DNA of 64,000 nucleotides, taken from Arthrobacter sp. StoSoilB20 (lineage in GTDB: Bacteria > Actinomycetota > Actinomycetes > Actinomycetales > Micrococcaceae). The stretch's first letter is position 1. Each line of letters begins with the position of its first letter. The position numbers and the translations under genes were made by a program. Below, one piece after another: positions 1-7,207 of this stretch. The notes beneath the pieces are model-generated. The model was not told where the DNA came from and did not search any database. It was given only the letters and a program-made list of their open reading frames with translations. The stretch covers positions 1,674,001 to 1,738,000 of the forward strand of contig NZ_AP024651.1 in assembly GCF_019977295.1 (NCBI RefSeq), read 5' to 3'.

Positions 1-472
1 GCTGTTTACCTCGGCCATGAGGATCGGCCGGGACCACATTGCTTCGACGGTCTACACCATCGCCTTTGCCTATGCCGGGGCGGCCCTCCCGATCCTCATC
101 ATCGTGATGCTCTACGACCGCCCTCTGGCCGAAGCACTGACCAGCGCCGAATTGTCCGAGGAAGTCATCCGGACACTCGTGGGCTCCATCGGACTGGTCC
201 TGGCCATCCCGGTCACCACGCTGATCGCGGTCCTGGTGGTCAAGGCCACTGGCATGAAGCGACTCGCTGCTGCCGGTGGCCCCGCTGTAACTGCAGATGA
301 GCTTAAGGACACCGGTTCCTTGGCGGTCGCTGCCGCCGTCGTGGGTTCCGTTCCGACGGCAGATCACGACGCCGGTGAGCGCCTTGACGCGTCCGGCAAG
401 CCGGCGCAGCCTGGCAGCCGACGGGCACAGCGCGAAGCGGAGCGGCGCGGAGACACGAACGACGCCACCTAA
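1..472 (+). CDS. YibE/F family membrane protein, C-terminal part
   Basis: The frame is open from the window edge, so the real start lies upstream. The visible 157 residues contain two hydrophobic segments (around AYAGAALPILIIVML and the IGLVLAIPVTTLIAVLVV stretch) followed by a charged Ala/Arg-rich cytoplasmic tail of about 70 residues. The arrangement, with the phrase HIASTVYTIAFAYAGA, is what I recall for the C-terminal end of YibE/F proteins, multi-pass membrane proteins of unknown transport function. dusB follows 109 bp downstream. Family assignment is moderately sure; function is unknown. Confidence 0.75.
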   Translation, partial: LFTSAMRIGRDHIASTVYTIAFAYAGAALPILIIVMLYDRPLAEALTSAELSEEVIRTLVGSIGLVLAIPVTTLIAVLVVKATGMKRLAAAGGPAVTADELKDTGSLAVAAAVVGSVPTADHDAGERLDASGKPAQPGSRRAQREAERRGDTNDAT

Positions 473-581
473 ACCCAAGCCCTGTTCCTGTTCGCCCCGC
501 AATACTACGTACGCATGGACAAACAAGGCAGAGTTCAGGCAGGGCGTCCACGGATTTGCCCCGCTTTGCAACAATGGACAG

Positions 582-1763
582 GTGACTGTTGTAGCAACGC
601 CCCCCGCACCAAAGCTCGAGCTCCCGCCATTGAAGCTCGGTGGGATCACCGTGGACACCCCGGTAATCCTTGCCCCCATGGCGGGCATCACCAACTCGGC
701 CTTCCGCAGGCTCTGCCGTGAATACGGTGGCGGCATGTATGTGGCCGAGATGGTGACCTCCCGTGCCCTGGTGGAGCGGACGCCCGAGTCCTTGCGCATC
801 ATCTCGCACGACGAGGACGAGAAAGTCCGGTCGGTCCAGCTCTACGGCGTGGATCCGGTGACGGTAGGCGCAGCGGTGCGGATGCTCGTCGAGGAGGACC
901 GGGCGGATCACATCGACCTCAACTTCGGCTGCCCCGTGCCCAAAGTGACCCGGCGCGGCGGCGGTTCGGCCCTGCCGTGGAAGATCGACCTCTTCACCTC
1001 CATCGTCAACACTGCGGTTAAGGAAGCTTCCAAGGGCGGCATCCCGCTAACCATCAAGATGCGCAAAGGGATTGACGAGGACCACCTGACGTACCTCGAC
1101 GCCGGCCGGATTGCCCGCGATGCCGGAGTGGCCGCGGTCGCCCTCCACGGACGGACCGCAGCACAGTTCTATTCCGGCCAGGCCGATTGGTCCGCCATCG
1201 CCCGGCTTCGTGAAGCCCTCCCGGATATCCCCGTGCTGGGCAACGGAGACATCTGGTCGGCCGAGGACGCTGTCCGCATGGTCCGGGAAACCGGCGTGGA
1301 CGGCGTGGTGGTTGGCCGTGGCTGCCAGGGCCGTCCTTGGTTGTTCGGCGACCTGCAGGCAGCCTTTGAAGGCAGCGACCAACGGCACCGTCCCGGGCTC
1401 CGCGAAGTGGCTGAGGGCGTCTACCGCCACGCCGAGCTCATGGTGGAGACCTTCGGGAACGACGAATACAAGGCCCTGCGCGAGATCCGCAAGCACATGG
1501 CCTGGTACTTCAAGGGTTACGTCGTGGGCGGCGAACTCCGGGCGAAACTGGCTACAGTGCCTACCCTTGAGGTGCTGCGCGAATACCTCGATGAACTGGA
1601 CATGGACTCGCCCTACCCTGGCGTCGATTCCGAAGGCCCGAGGGGCCGTGCGGGTTCACCCAAGAAGCCTGCCCTGCCCAAGGACTGGCTGGTGAGCCGT
1701 CAGCTGAACGCTGAACAGAGCGCGGATATCTCCGCTGCCGAGCTGGACGTTTCGGGCGGCTAG
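582..1763 (+). CDS. dusB: tRNA-dihydrouridine synthase DusB
   Basis: 393-aa FMN enzyme that reduces uridines in the tRNA D-loop with NADPH. The barrel starts with PVILAPMAGITNSAFRRLC; the active-site segment LNFGCPVPKVTRRGGGSAL carries the catalytic Cys; IKMRKGID and LGNGDIWS are typical FMN and phosphate contacts. I chose the GTG at 582 rather than an earlier in-frame ATG at 297 because homology only begins around residue 10 and the upstream part would overlap the YibE/F gene. An AACAAT hexamer lies 6 nt before this GTG, so the message may be leaderless. dgt follows 64 bp downstream. Confidence 0.95.
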   Translation: MTVVATPPAPKLELPPLKLGGITVDTPVILAPMAGITNSAFRRLCREYGGGMYVAEMVTSRALVERTPESLRIISHDEDEKVRSVQLYGVDPVTVGAAVRMLVEEDRADHIDLNFGCPVPKVTRRGGGSALPWKIDLFTSIVNTAVKEASKGGIPLTIKMRKGIDEDHLTYLDAGRIARDAGVAAVALHGRTAAQFYSGQADWSAIARLREALPDIPVLGNGDIWSAEDAVRMVRETGVDGVVVGRGCQGRPWLFGDLQAAFEGSDQRHRPGLREVAEGVYRHAELMVETFGNDEYKALREIRKHMAWYFKGYVVGGELRAKLATVPTLEVLREYLDELDMDSPYPGVDSEGPRGRAGSPKKPALPKDWLVSRQLNAEQSADISAAELDVSGG

Positions 1764-1827
1764 CCTCACACGTGTAAGACTGACTCAAGAAGCTCCACAC
1801 CCCGGCGCTTGAAGGAGGCAGATACCA

Positions 1828-3144
1828 ATGGGAACCGAAGCAGTGCTCGGCCACAACAGCAGCACCCACGACTACGTCCTGGCCATTCCCGGCTATGCGG
1901 AAGCGGACTCTGCGCGGTGGGTCGAAGAGCCACGGAAGAACACGTACCGCTCCGACTTTGAACGTGACCGGGCCAGGGTCCTGCATTCCTCCGCACTGCG
2001 CCGGCTGGGTGCCAAAACGCAAGTGGTTGCCCCGGATACTGACGATTTTGTCCGCACCCGTCTGACACACAGCCTGGAAGTGGCACAGGTGGGCCGTGAG
2101 CTGGGCCGTTCCCTGGGCTGCGATCCGGACGTTGTGGACACTGCGTGCCTGAGCCACGATCTTGGCCACCCGCCTTTCGGGCACAACGGCGAGTCCGCGT
2201 TGAACGAGGTCGCCCATACCATTGGCGGTTTCGAAGGCAACGCCCAAACGCTTCGCCTGCTGACCCGCCTCGAGCCCAAGGTCCTTGCCGAGGACGGCCG
2301 GCCGGCAGGGCTTAACCTGACCCGCGCCAGCCTCGACGCCGCTTCCAAGTACCCGTGGTCCGCCGTCGATGCCCCCGTGATCCATGGACAGCGGACCAGC
2401 AAGTTCGGCGCCTACGAGGACGATCTTCCGGTTTTCGAATGGCTCCGCGAAGGCGCCCCCGGAAACCGCTCCTGCATCGAGGCCCAGGTGATGGACCTGG
2501 CGGACGATATTTCGTACTCGGTCCACGACGTTGAGGACGCGATAGTCGCCGGACACTTCCAGCTTAAGTGGTTGGACAACCCCGACCACCGGGCGCGCGT
2601 GGTGGGCTACACCAAGCAGTGGTACCTGCCACATAACGATCCCGCCGAAATCGATGCTGCGCTGGCGCGGCTGGAGGCCACCAAGGTCTGGGTCCGGGAA
2701 GCCGATGGCAGCCGGAAATCCATGGCCGCCTTGAAGGACATGACCAGCCAGTTGATCGGCCGGTTCTGCCAAAGTGCCATGGAAACAACCCGTGCCCACT
2801 TCGGTCCGGCCAACCTGACCCGCTACGACGCCGAGCTCATGGTTCCTGAGGACACCGTCACTGAGATCGCGGTCCTCAAGGGCCTGGCCACCACCTTTGT
2901 CATCTCCACGGACCACCGCCAGCCGGTGTACGAACGTCAACGCGAAGTGCTGCATGCGCTGGTCGGTGTTTTGAACGCCACCGGCGACCGCCACCTGGAG
3001 CCGATGTTCGCCGCGGACTGGCGTGACGCTGCCGACGACGGAGCCCGGTTGCGGGTGGTGATCGACCAAGTGGCATCACTGACGGACGTCTCGGCACTGG
3101 CCGTGTACGAACGGCTCGTGGGCAGCCTGCCATCGCTCTGGTGA
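1828..3144 (+). CDS. dgt: Deoxyguanosinetriphosphate triphosphohydrolase (dGTPase)
   Basis: 438-aa HD-domain enzyme that cleaves dNTPs, classically dGTP, to the nucleoside and triphosphate, balancing dNTP pools. Metal-binding HD signature: RLTHSLEV, then SHDLGHPPFGHNGE, with the later Asp in LADDISYSVHDVEDA; EGNAQTLRLLTRLE is the family substrate-site segment. The start has a clear GGAGG-type ribosome site (GAAGGAGG about 10 nt upstream). It lies 59 bp before dnaG on the same strand, an order common in actinobacteria. Length is normal for the short-form dGTPase family. Confidence 0.95.
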   Translation: MGTEAVLGHNSSTHDYVLAIPGYAEADSARWVEEPRKNTYRSDFERDRARVLHSSALRRLGAKTQVVAPDTDDFVRTRLTHSLEVAQVGRELGRSLGCDPDVVDTACLSHDLGHPPFGHNGESALNEVAHTIGGFEGNAQTLRLLTRLEPKVLAEDGRPAGLNLTRASLDAASKYPWSAVDAPVIHGQRTSKFGAYEDDLPVFEWLREGAPGNRSCIEAQVMDLADDISYSVHDVEDAIVAGHFQLKWLDNPDHRARVVGYTKQWYLPHNDPAEIDAALARLEATKVWVREADGSRKSMAALKDMTSQLIGRFCQSAMETTRAHFGPANLTRYDAELMVPEDTVTEIAVLKGLATTFVISTDHRQPVYERQREVLHALVGVLNATGDRHLEPMFAADWRDAADDGARLRVVIDQVASLTDVSALAVYERLVGSLPSLW

Positions 3145-3191
3145 CTCCTGGGCAGCCGGCGTTAACGGCCGGGAGTCCTGGGGCGAGAGAC

Positions 3192-3203
3192 TAGGATGGT
3201 GAC
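3192..3203 (+). promoter_or_regulatory. Probable -10 box of leaderless dnaG transcript
   Basis: TAGGAT (3192-3197) lies exactly 6 nt before the GTG start at 3204 and there is no Shine-Dalgarno sequence. This TANNNT-N6-start spacing is the usual form of actinobacterial leaderless genes. No convincing -35 box. Confidence 0.55.
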
Positions 3204-5090
3204 GTGGCTGGCCTGATCAAACGTGAAGATATCGACGAAGTACGCCAGCGCACGGATATCAAGGAAGTCGTTGACGGCTACGTCACGCTCAAGGGCGCCG
3301 GGCTGGGCAGTTTCAAGGGCCTGTGCCCCTTCCACGACGAACGATCCCCCTCCTTCACGGTCCGCCCGCAGGTGGGCAGGTACCACTGCTTCGGCTGCGG
3401 CGAAGACGGTGATGCCATCTCCTTTGTCCAGAAAATGGATCACAGCTCCTTCCATGAGGCTGTTGAGAAATTGGCCGCCCGGATTGGCTACGAACTGCGC
3501 TACGAGGACGGCGGAACCGGTCCCAGCCGTGAGGAAGTGGGCAAGCGGCAGCGCCTGCTGGATGCCCACAAGATCGCCGACGAGTTCTTCCGTGCGCAGT
3601 TGCTCACCCCCGGTGCCGCCGAGGGCCGGAACTTCCTGGATGGCCGCGGCTTTGACCGTGCGGCCGCCGAACATTTCGGCGTGGGGTACGCTCCCCAGGG
3701 CTGGGACGCCCTGCTGAAGCACCTGCGCGGCAGGGGGTTCACCGATGCTGAGTTGAAACTCACAGGCATGTTCTCCGAGGGAAACCGGGGCATCTACGAT
3801 CGCTTCCGAGGCAGGCTGATCTGGCCCATCAGGGACATCGCAGGGGACACGATCGGGTTCGGTGCCCGCAAGCTTTACGAAGACGATCAGGGCCCCAAAT
3901 ACCTCAACACCCCGGAAACCACCCTCTACAAGAAGTCCCAGGTCCTCTACGGGATCGACATCGCCAAGCGGAACATCGCCAAGGAGCGGCAGCTGGTGGT
4001 GGTGGAAGGGTACACAGACGTTATGGCCTGCCACCTCGCAGGAGTCACGACGGCGGTGGCCACCTGCGGTACTGCCTTCGGTACCGAACACATCAAGGTT
4101 GCCCGGCGGCTGCTTTCGGACGACGGCAGCGGGGGAGAGGTCATCTTTACCTTCGACGGCGATGCCGCCGGCCAGAAGGCGGCACTGAGGGCGTTTGAGG
4201 AAGACCAGCGCTTCACGGCCCAGACCTACGTTGCCGTGGAACCATCGGGCGCGGATCCTTGCGACCTTCGCCAACTCAAGGGCGACGCCGCGGTGCGCGA
4301 CCTCATCGGGACCCGGAAGCCCCTCTTCGAGTTCGCCATCCGCGCGACGCTCCGCAGGCACAACCTGGACACCGTCGAGGGCCGTGTGGCAGCCCTGCGC
4401 GAAGCCGCCCCTGTGGTGGCGCAGATCAGGGATTCAGCCACCAGGCCCGGCTACACACGCAACCTGGCCGGCTGGCTGGGTATGCCCATTGAGGAAGTCA
4501 GCAGTTACGTGGGGGCGGCGGCAAAGCGCGCTGCATCCGGTGGCAGTGCACCACTGTCGGCCGGTGCCGCCGAACAACCGGCGGGAGCACCGCCGTCGAG
4601 CGGCCTTGTCTTTCAACGCCCCGATCCCCGGGACCCCATTGCCGGCATGGAACGCCAGGCGCTGGAGGTTGTCCTCCAGGAGCCGGGCGTGCTGGGCGGG
4701 GGAGCCTGGGAGCGCTTCGAAGCCTCCCACTTCGCCACCCCCGCCTACGCTGCCGTCCACACGGCAGTGCGGGCTGCCGGGCTTGCCCACGCGGGCGATC
4801 CCGTGGCCTGGGTGGAGCAGGTCCGCCAGGAAGTACCCGAGCCGCTGCGGCCCTTGGTATCCGAGCTGGCAGTAACGCCCCTGCCTGCCAGTACCCCGGA
4901 GGCCATGCAGCGGTATTGCCGCGACATCCTGGCCCGCCTGTTTGAACTGCAGATCACCCGTATCAAGGCAGACAAGATGGGCCAGTTGCAGCGACTGGAT
5001 GCAGGAGCAAATCCGGAGGAATTCCAACGCCTGAACCGCGAACTGATGCAGCTCGAAATGGAGCGCCGGGCGCTGCGATCGGACGGCTGA
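3204..5090 (+). CDS. dnaG: DNA primase DnaG
   Basis: 628-aa primase that makes RNA primers at the replication fork. Domain order: N-terminal CHC2 zinc finger (CPFHDERSPSF ... YHCFGCG, residues about 40-65), catalytic core with the Toprim motifs VVVEGYTDVMACHLAG and FTFDGDAAGQKAALR around residues 265-330, then a C-terminal helicase-binding region that begins after a proline/alanine linker. The GTG start has no ribosome site but a -10-like box 6 nt upstream. A tRNA-Asn gene follows 53 bp later. Confidence 0.97.
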   Translation: MAGLIKREDIDEVRQRTDIKEVVDGYVTLKGAGLGSFKGLCPFHDERSPSFTVRPQVGRYHCFGCGEDGDAISFVQKMDHSSFHEAVEKLAARIGYELRYEDGGTGPSREEVGKRQRLLDAHKIADEFFRAQLLTPGAAEGRNFLDGRGFDRAAAEHFGVGYAPQGWDALLKHLRGRGFTDAELKLTGMFSEGNRGIYDRFRGRLIWPIRDIAGDTIGFGARKLYEDDQGPKYLNTPETTLYKKSQVLYGIDIAKRNIAKERQLVVVEGYTDVMACHLAGVTTAVATCGTAFGTEHIKVARRLLSDDGSGGEVIFTFDGDAAGQKAALRAFEEDQRFTAQTYVAVEPSGADPCDLRQLKGDAAVRDLIGTRKPLFEFAIRATLRRHNLDTVEGRVAALREAAPVVAQIRDSATRPGYTRNLAGWLGMPIEEVSSYVGAAAKRAASGGSAPLSAGAAEQPAGAPPSSGLVFQRPDPRDPIAGMERQALEVVLQEPGVLGGGAWERFEASHFATPAYAAVHTAVRAAGLAHAGDPVAWVEQVRQEVPEPLRPLVSELAVTPLPASTPEAMQRYCRDILARLFELQITRIKADKMGQLQRLDAGANPEEFQRLNRELMQLEMERRALRSDG

Positions 5091-5143
5091 GAAGCTCGAT
5101 TTCGTTTTCTGCCGGGCCCCTGTTAAGCTAGTAACCGCTTCAT

Positions 5144-5216
5144 TCCTCCGTAGCTCAATTGGCAGAGCATTCGACTGTTAATCGAAGGGTTACTGGTTCA
5201 AGTCCAGTCGGAGGAG
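5144..5216 (+). tRNA. tRNA-Asn (GTT), copy 1
   Basis: Seven-base acceptor stem TCCTCCG/CGGAGGA, GCTC/GAGC D stem, anticodon GTT at 5177-5179 in loop CTGTTAA, TTCAAGT T-loop, discriminator G. CCA is not encoded. Identical over its 73 nt to copy 2. A TAAGCT hexamer about 15 nt upstream is a plausible -10 box. Confidence 0.97.
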
Positions 5217-5221
5217 CGCAC

Positions 5222-5260
5222 AATACCCCCGTTCCGGGTTCCGGAACGGGGGTATTTTTA
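5222..5260 (+). terminator. Intrinsic terminator after tRNA-Asn copy 1
   Basis: Perfect 16-bp inverted repeat (AATACCCCCGTTCCGG and its complement) around a 3-nt loop GTT, followed by TTTA. It separates the two tRNA-Asn genes, so each is a separate transcription unit. Confidence 0.9.
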
Positions 5261-5331
5261 TACCCGGAGGGGGTATCCGGAGCCGATTTCGCATTCCGGT
5301 AAAACCTTTGCTAAAGTCATAACCGCTTCAT

Positions 5332-5404
5332 TCCTCCGTAGCTCAATTGGCAGAGCATTCGACTGTTAATCGAAGGGTTACTGGTTCAAGTCCAGTCGGA
5401 GGAG
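5332..5404 (+). tRNA. tRNA-Asn (GTT), copy 2
   Basis: Same 73-nt mature sequence as copy 1, starting exactly 188 bp later, with the same 15-nt 5' flank TAACCGCTTCATTCC but a diverged promoter region (TAAAGT as the -10-like box). Anticodon GTT. Confidence 0.97.
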
Positions 5405-5409
5405 CATCC

Positions 5410-5452
5410 GGACCCCGCATCGGCATCACGCCGGTGTGGGGTCCAACTTTTT
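5410..5452 (+). terminator. Intrinsic terminator after tRNA-Asn copy 2
   Basis: Inverted repeat GGACCCC...GGGGTCC with inner TCGGC/GCCGG-type pairing, then AACTTTTTCT. It runs up to the stop codon of the convergent hypothetical gene at 5453, so it may act for both strands. Confidence 0.8.
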
Positions 5453-5860
5453 CTAGACGAAATCCATCTCCACCTGCAGGAAGCGTGCGGCCTCGGCCAC
5501 GGCCGCCACAAACGAATCCTGCTCCGTCGGCGGGGTCCTGGGTTCGCGCGGATGCCACTCGTGCGGGGCCGAGTAGACCCGCGTGAAGCCTCCGCCGGGT
5601 GGTGCATAGAAGATGCCAAACCGCTGGACCGGCCACTCGGGGGACGTCTCCGGGGCCACAAGCAATGCGGCGTCCGCTTCGGGGTTGTACCACTGGGCGA
5701 TGGGCCGGCGGCGGTCATCGGTAAAGAGGCCCGCGGCATAGAGGGCGGCCGACTGGGGACTGGTCACTGAGCACAAGCGGTCCCACCACAGCGGCAGGAT
5801 GCGTTCATCCCGGCGCTGCCACGGTGCCGGAAGCGGCTGCAGCTCTTGCCAATGGGGCAC
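5453..5860 (-). CDS. Hypothetical protein, 135 aa
   Basis: I do not recognise a family. The protein is soluble, tryptophan- and proline-rich at the N-terminus (HWQEL, PLWWDRL), has no signal peptide or membrane segment, and ends with an acidic helix-like stretch (VAAVAEAARFLQVEMDF). It is a stand-alone unit between a tRNA terminator and a membrane esterase on the same strand. A TAAAGT hexamer exactly 6 nt before the GTG supports this start and a leaderless message. Confidence 0.7.
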   Translation of the reverse strand: MPHWQELQPLPAPWQRRDERILPLWWDRLCSVTSPQSAALYAAGLFTDDRRRPIAQWYNPEADAALLVAPETSPEWPVQRFGIFYAPPGGGFTRVYSAPHEWHPREPRTPPTEQDSFVAAVAEAARFLQVEMDFV

Positions 5861-5872
5861 ACCTCAACTTTA
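5861..5872 (-). promoter_or_regulatory. Probable -10 box, leaderless hypothetical gene
   Basis: On the minus strand TAAAGT (5872-5867) is followed by 6 nt and the GTG start at 5860, with no Shine-Dalgarno sequence. Confidence 0.5.
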
Positions 5873-5904
5873 TCGCCGGTACGGGGCAGGCAACAGGGGA
5901 ATAC

Positions 5905-7188
5905 CTAGCGGGAAAGGCCAAGCCGTGGGTAGAGGACCTCGAACCCTTTGGTCAGCCCCGCATTAAGCGCCAGTCCCACGTGGCCGCCGTTGGGAACCTC
6001 GTAATAGGTCACCGTCATTCCGGCCTCCCGTGCCGCGGCTGAGACAGCTTTCGCTGCGGCCACGTAGGTGACGTCATCGGAGCCGACGGTGAAGACTGCG
6101 GTTGTGTCCGGGAATTGCTTGCCCTTCATGATGTTGATGGGCTTTTGGGCGTCGTAGTCCGCCTGGCTGCCGCCGAAGATGGATGCGAGGTTCCCAGCCG
6201 GGTCCTCGGCCCCCGGGAATTCTTCACCGGAGATGTCCACCACATTGCCCCACATTTTGGGGTATTTCAGGGCGAAGGAGATCGCGCACTGGCCGCCGTT
6301 TGAGTAGCCGGCGATGGTCCAATGCCCGCGGTCCGGGAGGATGTTCAGGTTGGCTTTCGCCCAATTCACTACGTCCTCATTGATGTACTTCTCCACATTG
6401 CCGTACTTGGCAGTGTCCAAGCATAAGGTGTCGTTCTCATCCGGTCCGATCTGGTCCGCCACGATCGCGATTGGGGCCAGGCCGTTGTTCTTCGCCGCGA
6501 ATTCGTCCAGTGCCGCTGAGACATACTGGGGATCCGGAAGGCCTGGCTGGCCCATCATGAGGACGAAGAGTGGCAGCCGGGGCGGGTTCGCGGTCAGCGC
6601 TGCCGGAGGCAGGTAGATCCCTGCCGGCCTGGCCTCAAATCCGGAGGCAGTCGCCGGAATCACCTGGGTGCCCACCTTGCCTTTGGCGGGCATTCCTGCC
6701 GGCGGTTTCCAGCTCTCCCAGAGGGGCCCGGCGGGTATGGAAGCATCCGGGTTCGGCTTGTTCAACTCGATGGCGCCCTCGGTGGAAATGCCCAAGGCCG
6801 AACCCAGTGTGTTGTTCAGCCCGAACTCCGTATTGATGCCCAGGGCCGCGACCAGGACAAAGACAGGGATGGACACCGCAGCCACCACCTTCCGCCACGC
6901 GCGGCTGTGCCGGAAGCTGACCACGGCCAGTCCCAGCGCTGCGAAGCAGGAGATGGCCCAGAACCAGACGCGGGGGGTCAGGCCCACATGGAAGACGTCC
7001 ATGACGTCTTCCACGATCCACACCGTCAACCACCCCAGCAGCGCAGCCGCCACGATGGCAACGATCGCGGTCAACGCCCAACGGGCAGACGGCCGCAGGA
7101 AGAGCACCAGGAAGAACACGACGCCGATCGCCCCGGCAACGGTCATGACCACAGGGCCGCTGATCTCAAGTTTCAGGAGGTCGTCCAT
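5905..7188 (-). CDS. Membrane-anchored alpha/beta-hydrolase (esterase family)
   Basis: 427 aa from the ATG at 7188; a TTG at 7230 would add 14 residues and overlap the upstream gene. Four hydrophobic N-terminal segments (first about 140 residues) precede an extracytoplasmic esterase domain of the EstA/antigen-85-like fold: PLFVLMMGQPGLPDPQ, nucleophile elbow GYSNGGQCAISFAL (Ser), and a late His in VPNGGHVGLALN. The same N-terminal membrane plus esterase plan occurs in many actinobacteria. The gene lies directly downstream of the lysyltransferase gene and is probably co-transcribed. Substrate unknown; a cell-envelope ester is an inference. Confidence 0.85.
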   Translation of the reverse strand: MDDLLKLEISGPVVMTVAGAIGVVFFLVLFLRPSARWALTAIVAIVAAALLGWLTVWIVEDVMDVFHVGLTPRVWFWAISCFAALGLAVVSFRHSRAWRKVVAAVSIPVFVLVAALGINTEFGLNNTLGSALGISTEGAIELNKPNPDASIPAGPLWESWKPPAGMPAKGKVGTQVIPATASGFEARPAGIYLPPAALTANPPRLPLFVLMMGQPGLPDPQYVSAALDEFAAKNNGLAPIAIVADQIGPDENDTLCLDTAKYGNVEKYINEDVVNWAKANLNILPDRGHWTIAGYSNGGQCAISFALKYPKMWGNVVDISGEEFPGAEDPAGNLASIFGGSQADYDAQKPINIMKGKQFPDTTAVFTVGSDDVTYVAAAKAVSAAAREAGMTVTYYEVPNGGHVGLALNAGLTKGFEVLYPRLGLSR

Positions 7189-7207
7189 GGCTAGTGGGTT
7201 CCCGGCG

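Larger units (their letters stand above)
5100..5338 (+). repeat. Tandem duplication containing promoter and tRNA-Asn
   Basis: Besides the identical tRNAs, the upstream segments align: CGATTTCG, a variable spacer, TGTTAAGCTAG versus TGCTAAAGTCA, then a shared AACCGCTTCATTCCTCCG. The period is 188 bp. Mature tRNA and 15-nt flank are unchanged, while spacer and terminators differ, as expected from an old duplication kept identical by selection or gene conversion. Confidence 0.8.

Noticed and set aside
1561..3069. 502-aa minus-strand frame across dgt and the end of dusB
   Set aside because: Antisense shadow of well-supported core genes, with no ribosome site and low-complexity G/V/A composition.
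5144..5404. Identical tRNA-Asn copies as attL/attR of an integrated element
   Set aside because: Only 115 bp lie between them, with a terminator and promoter and no integrase; both tRNAs are complete. A simple tandem duplication explains it.
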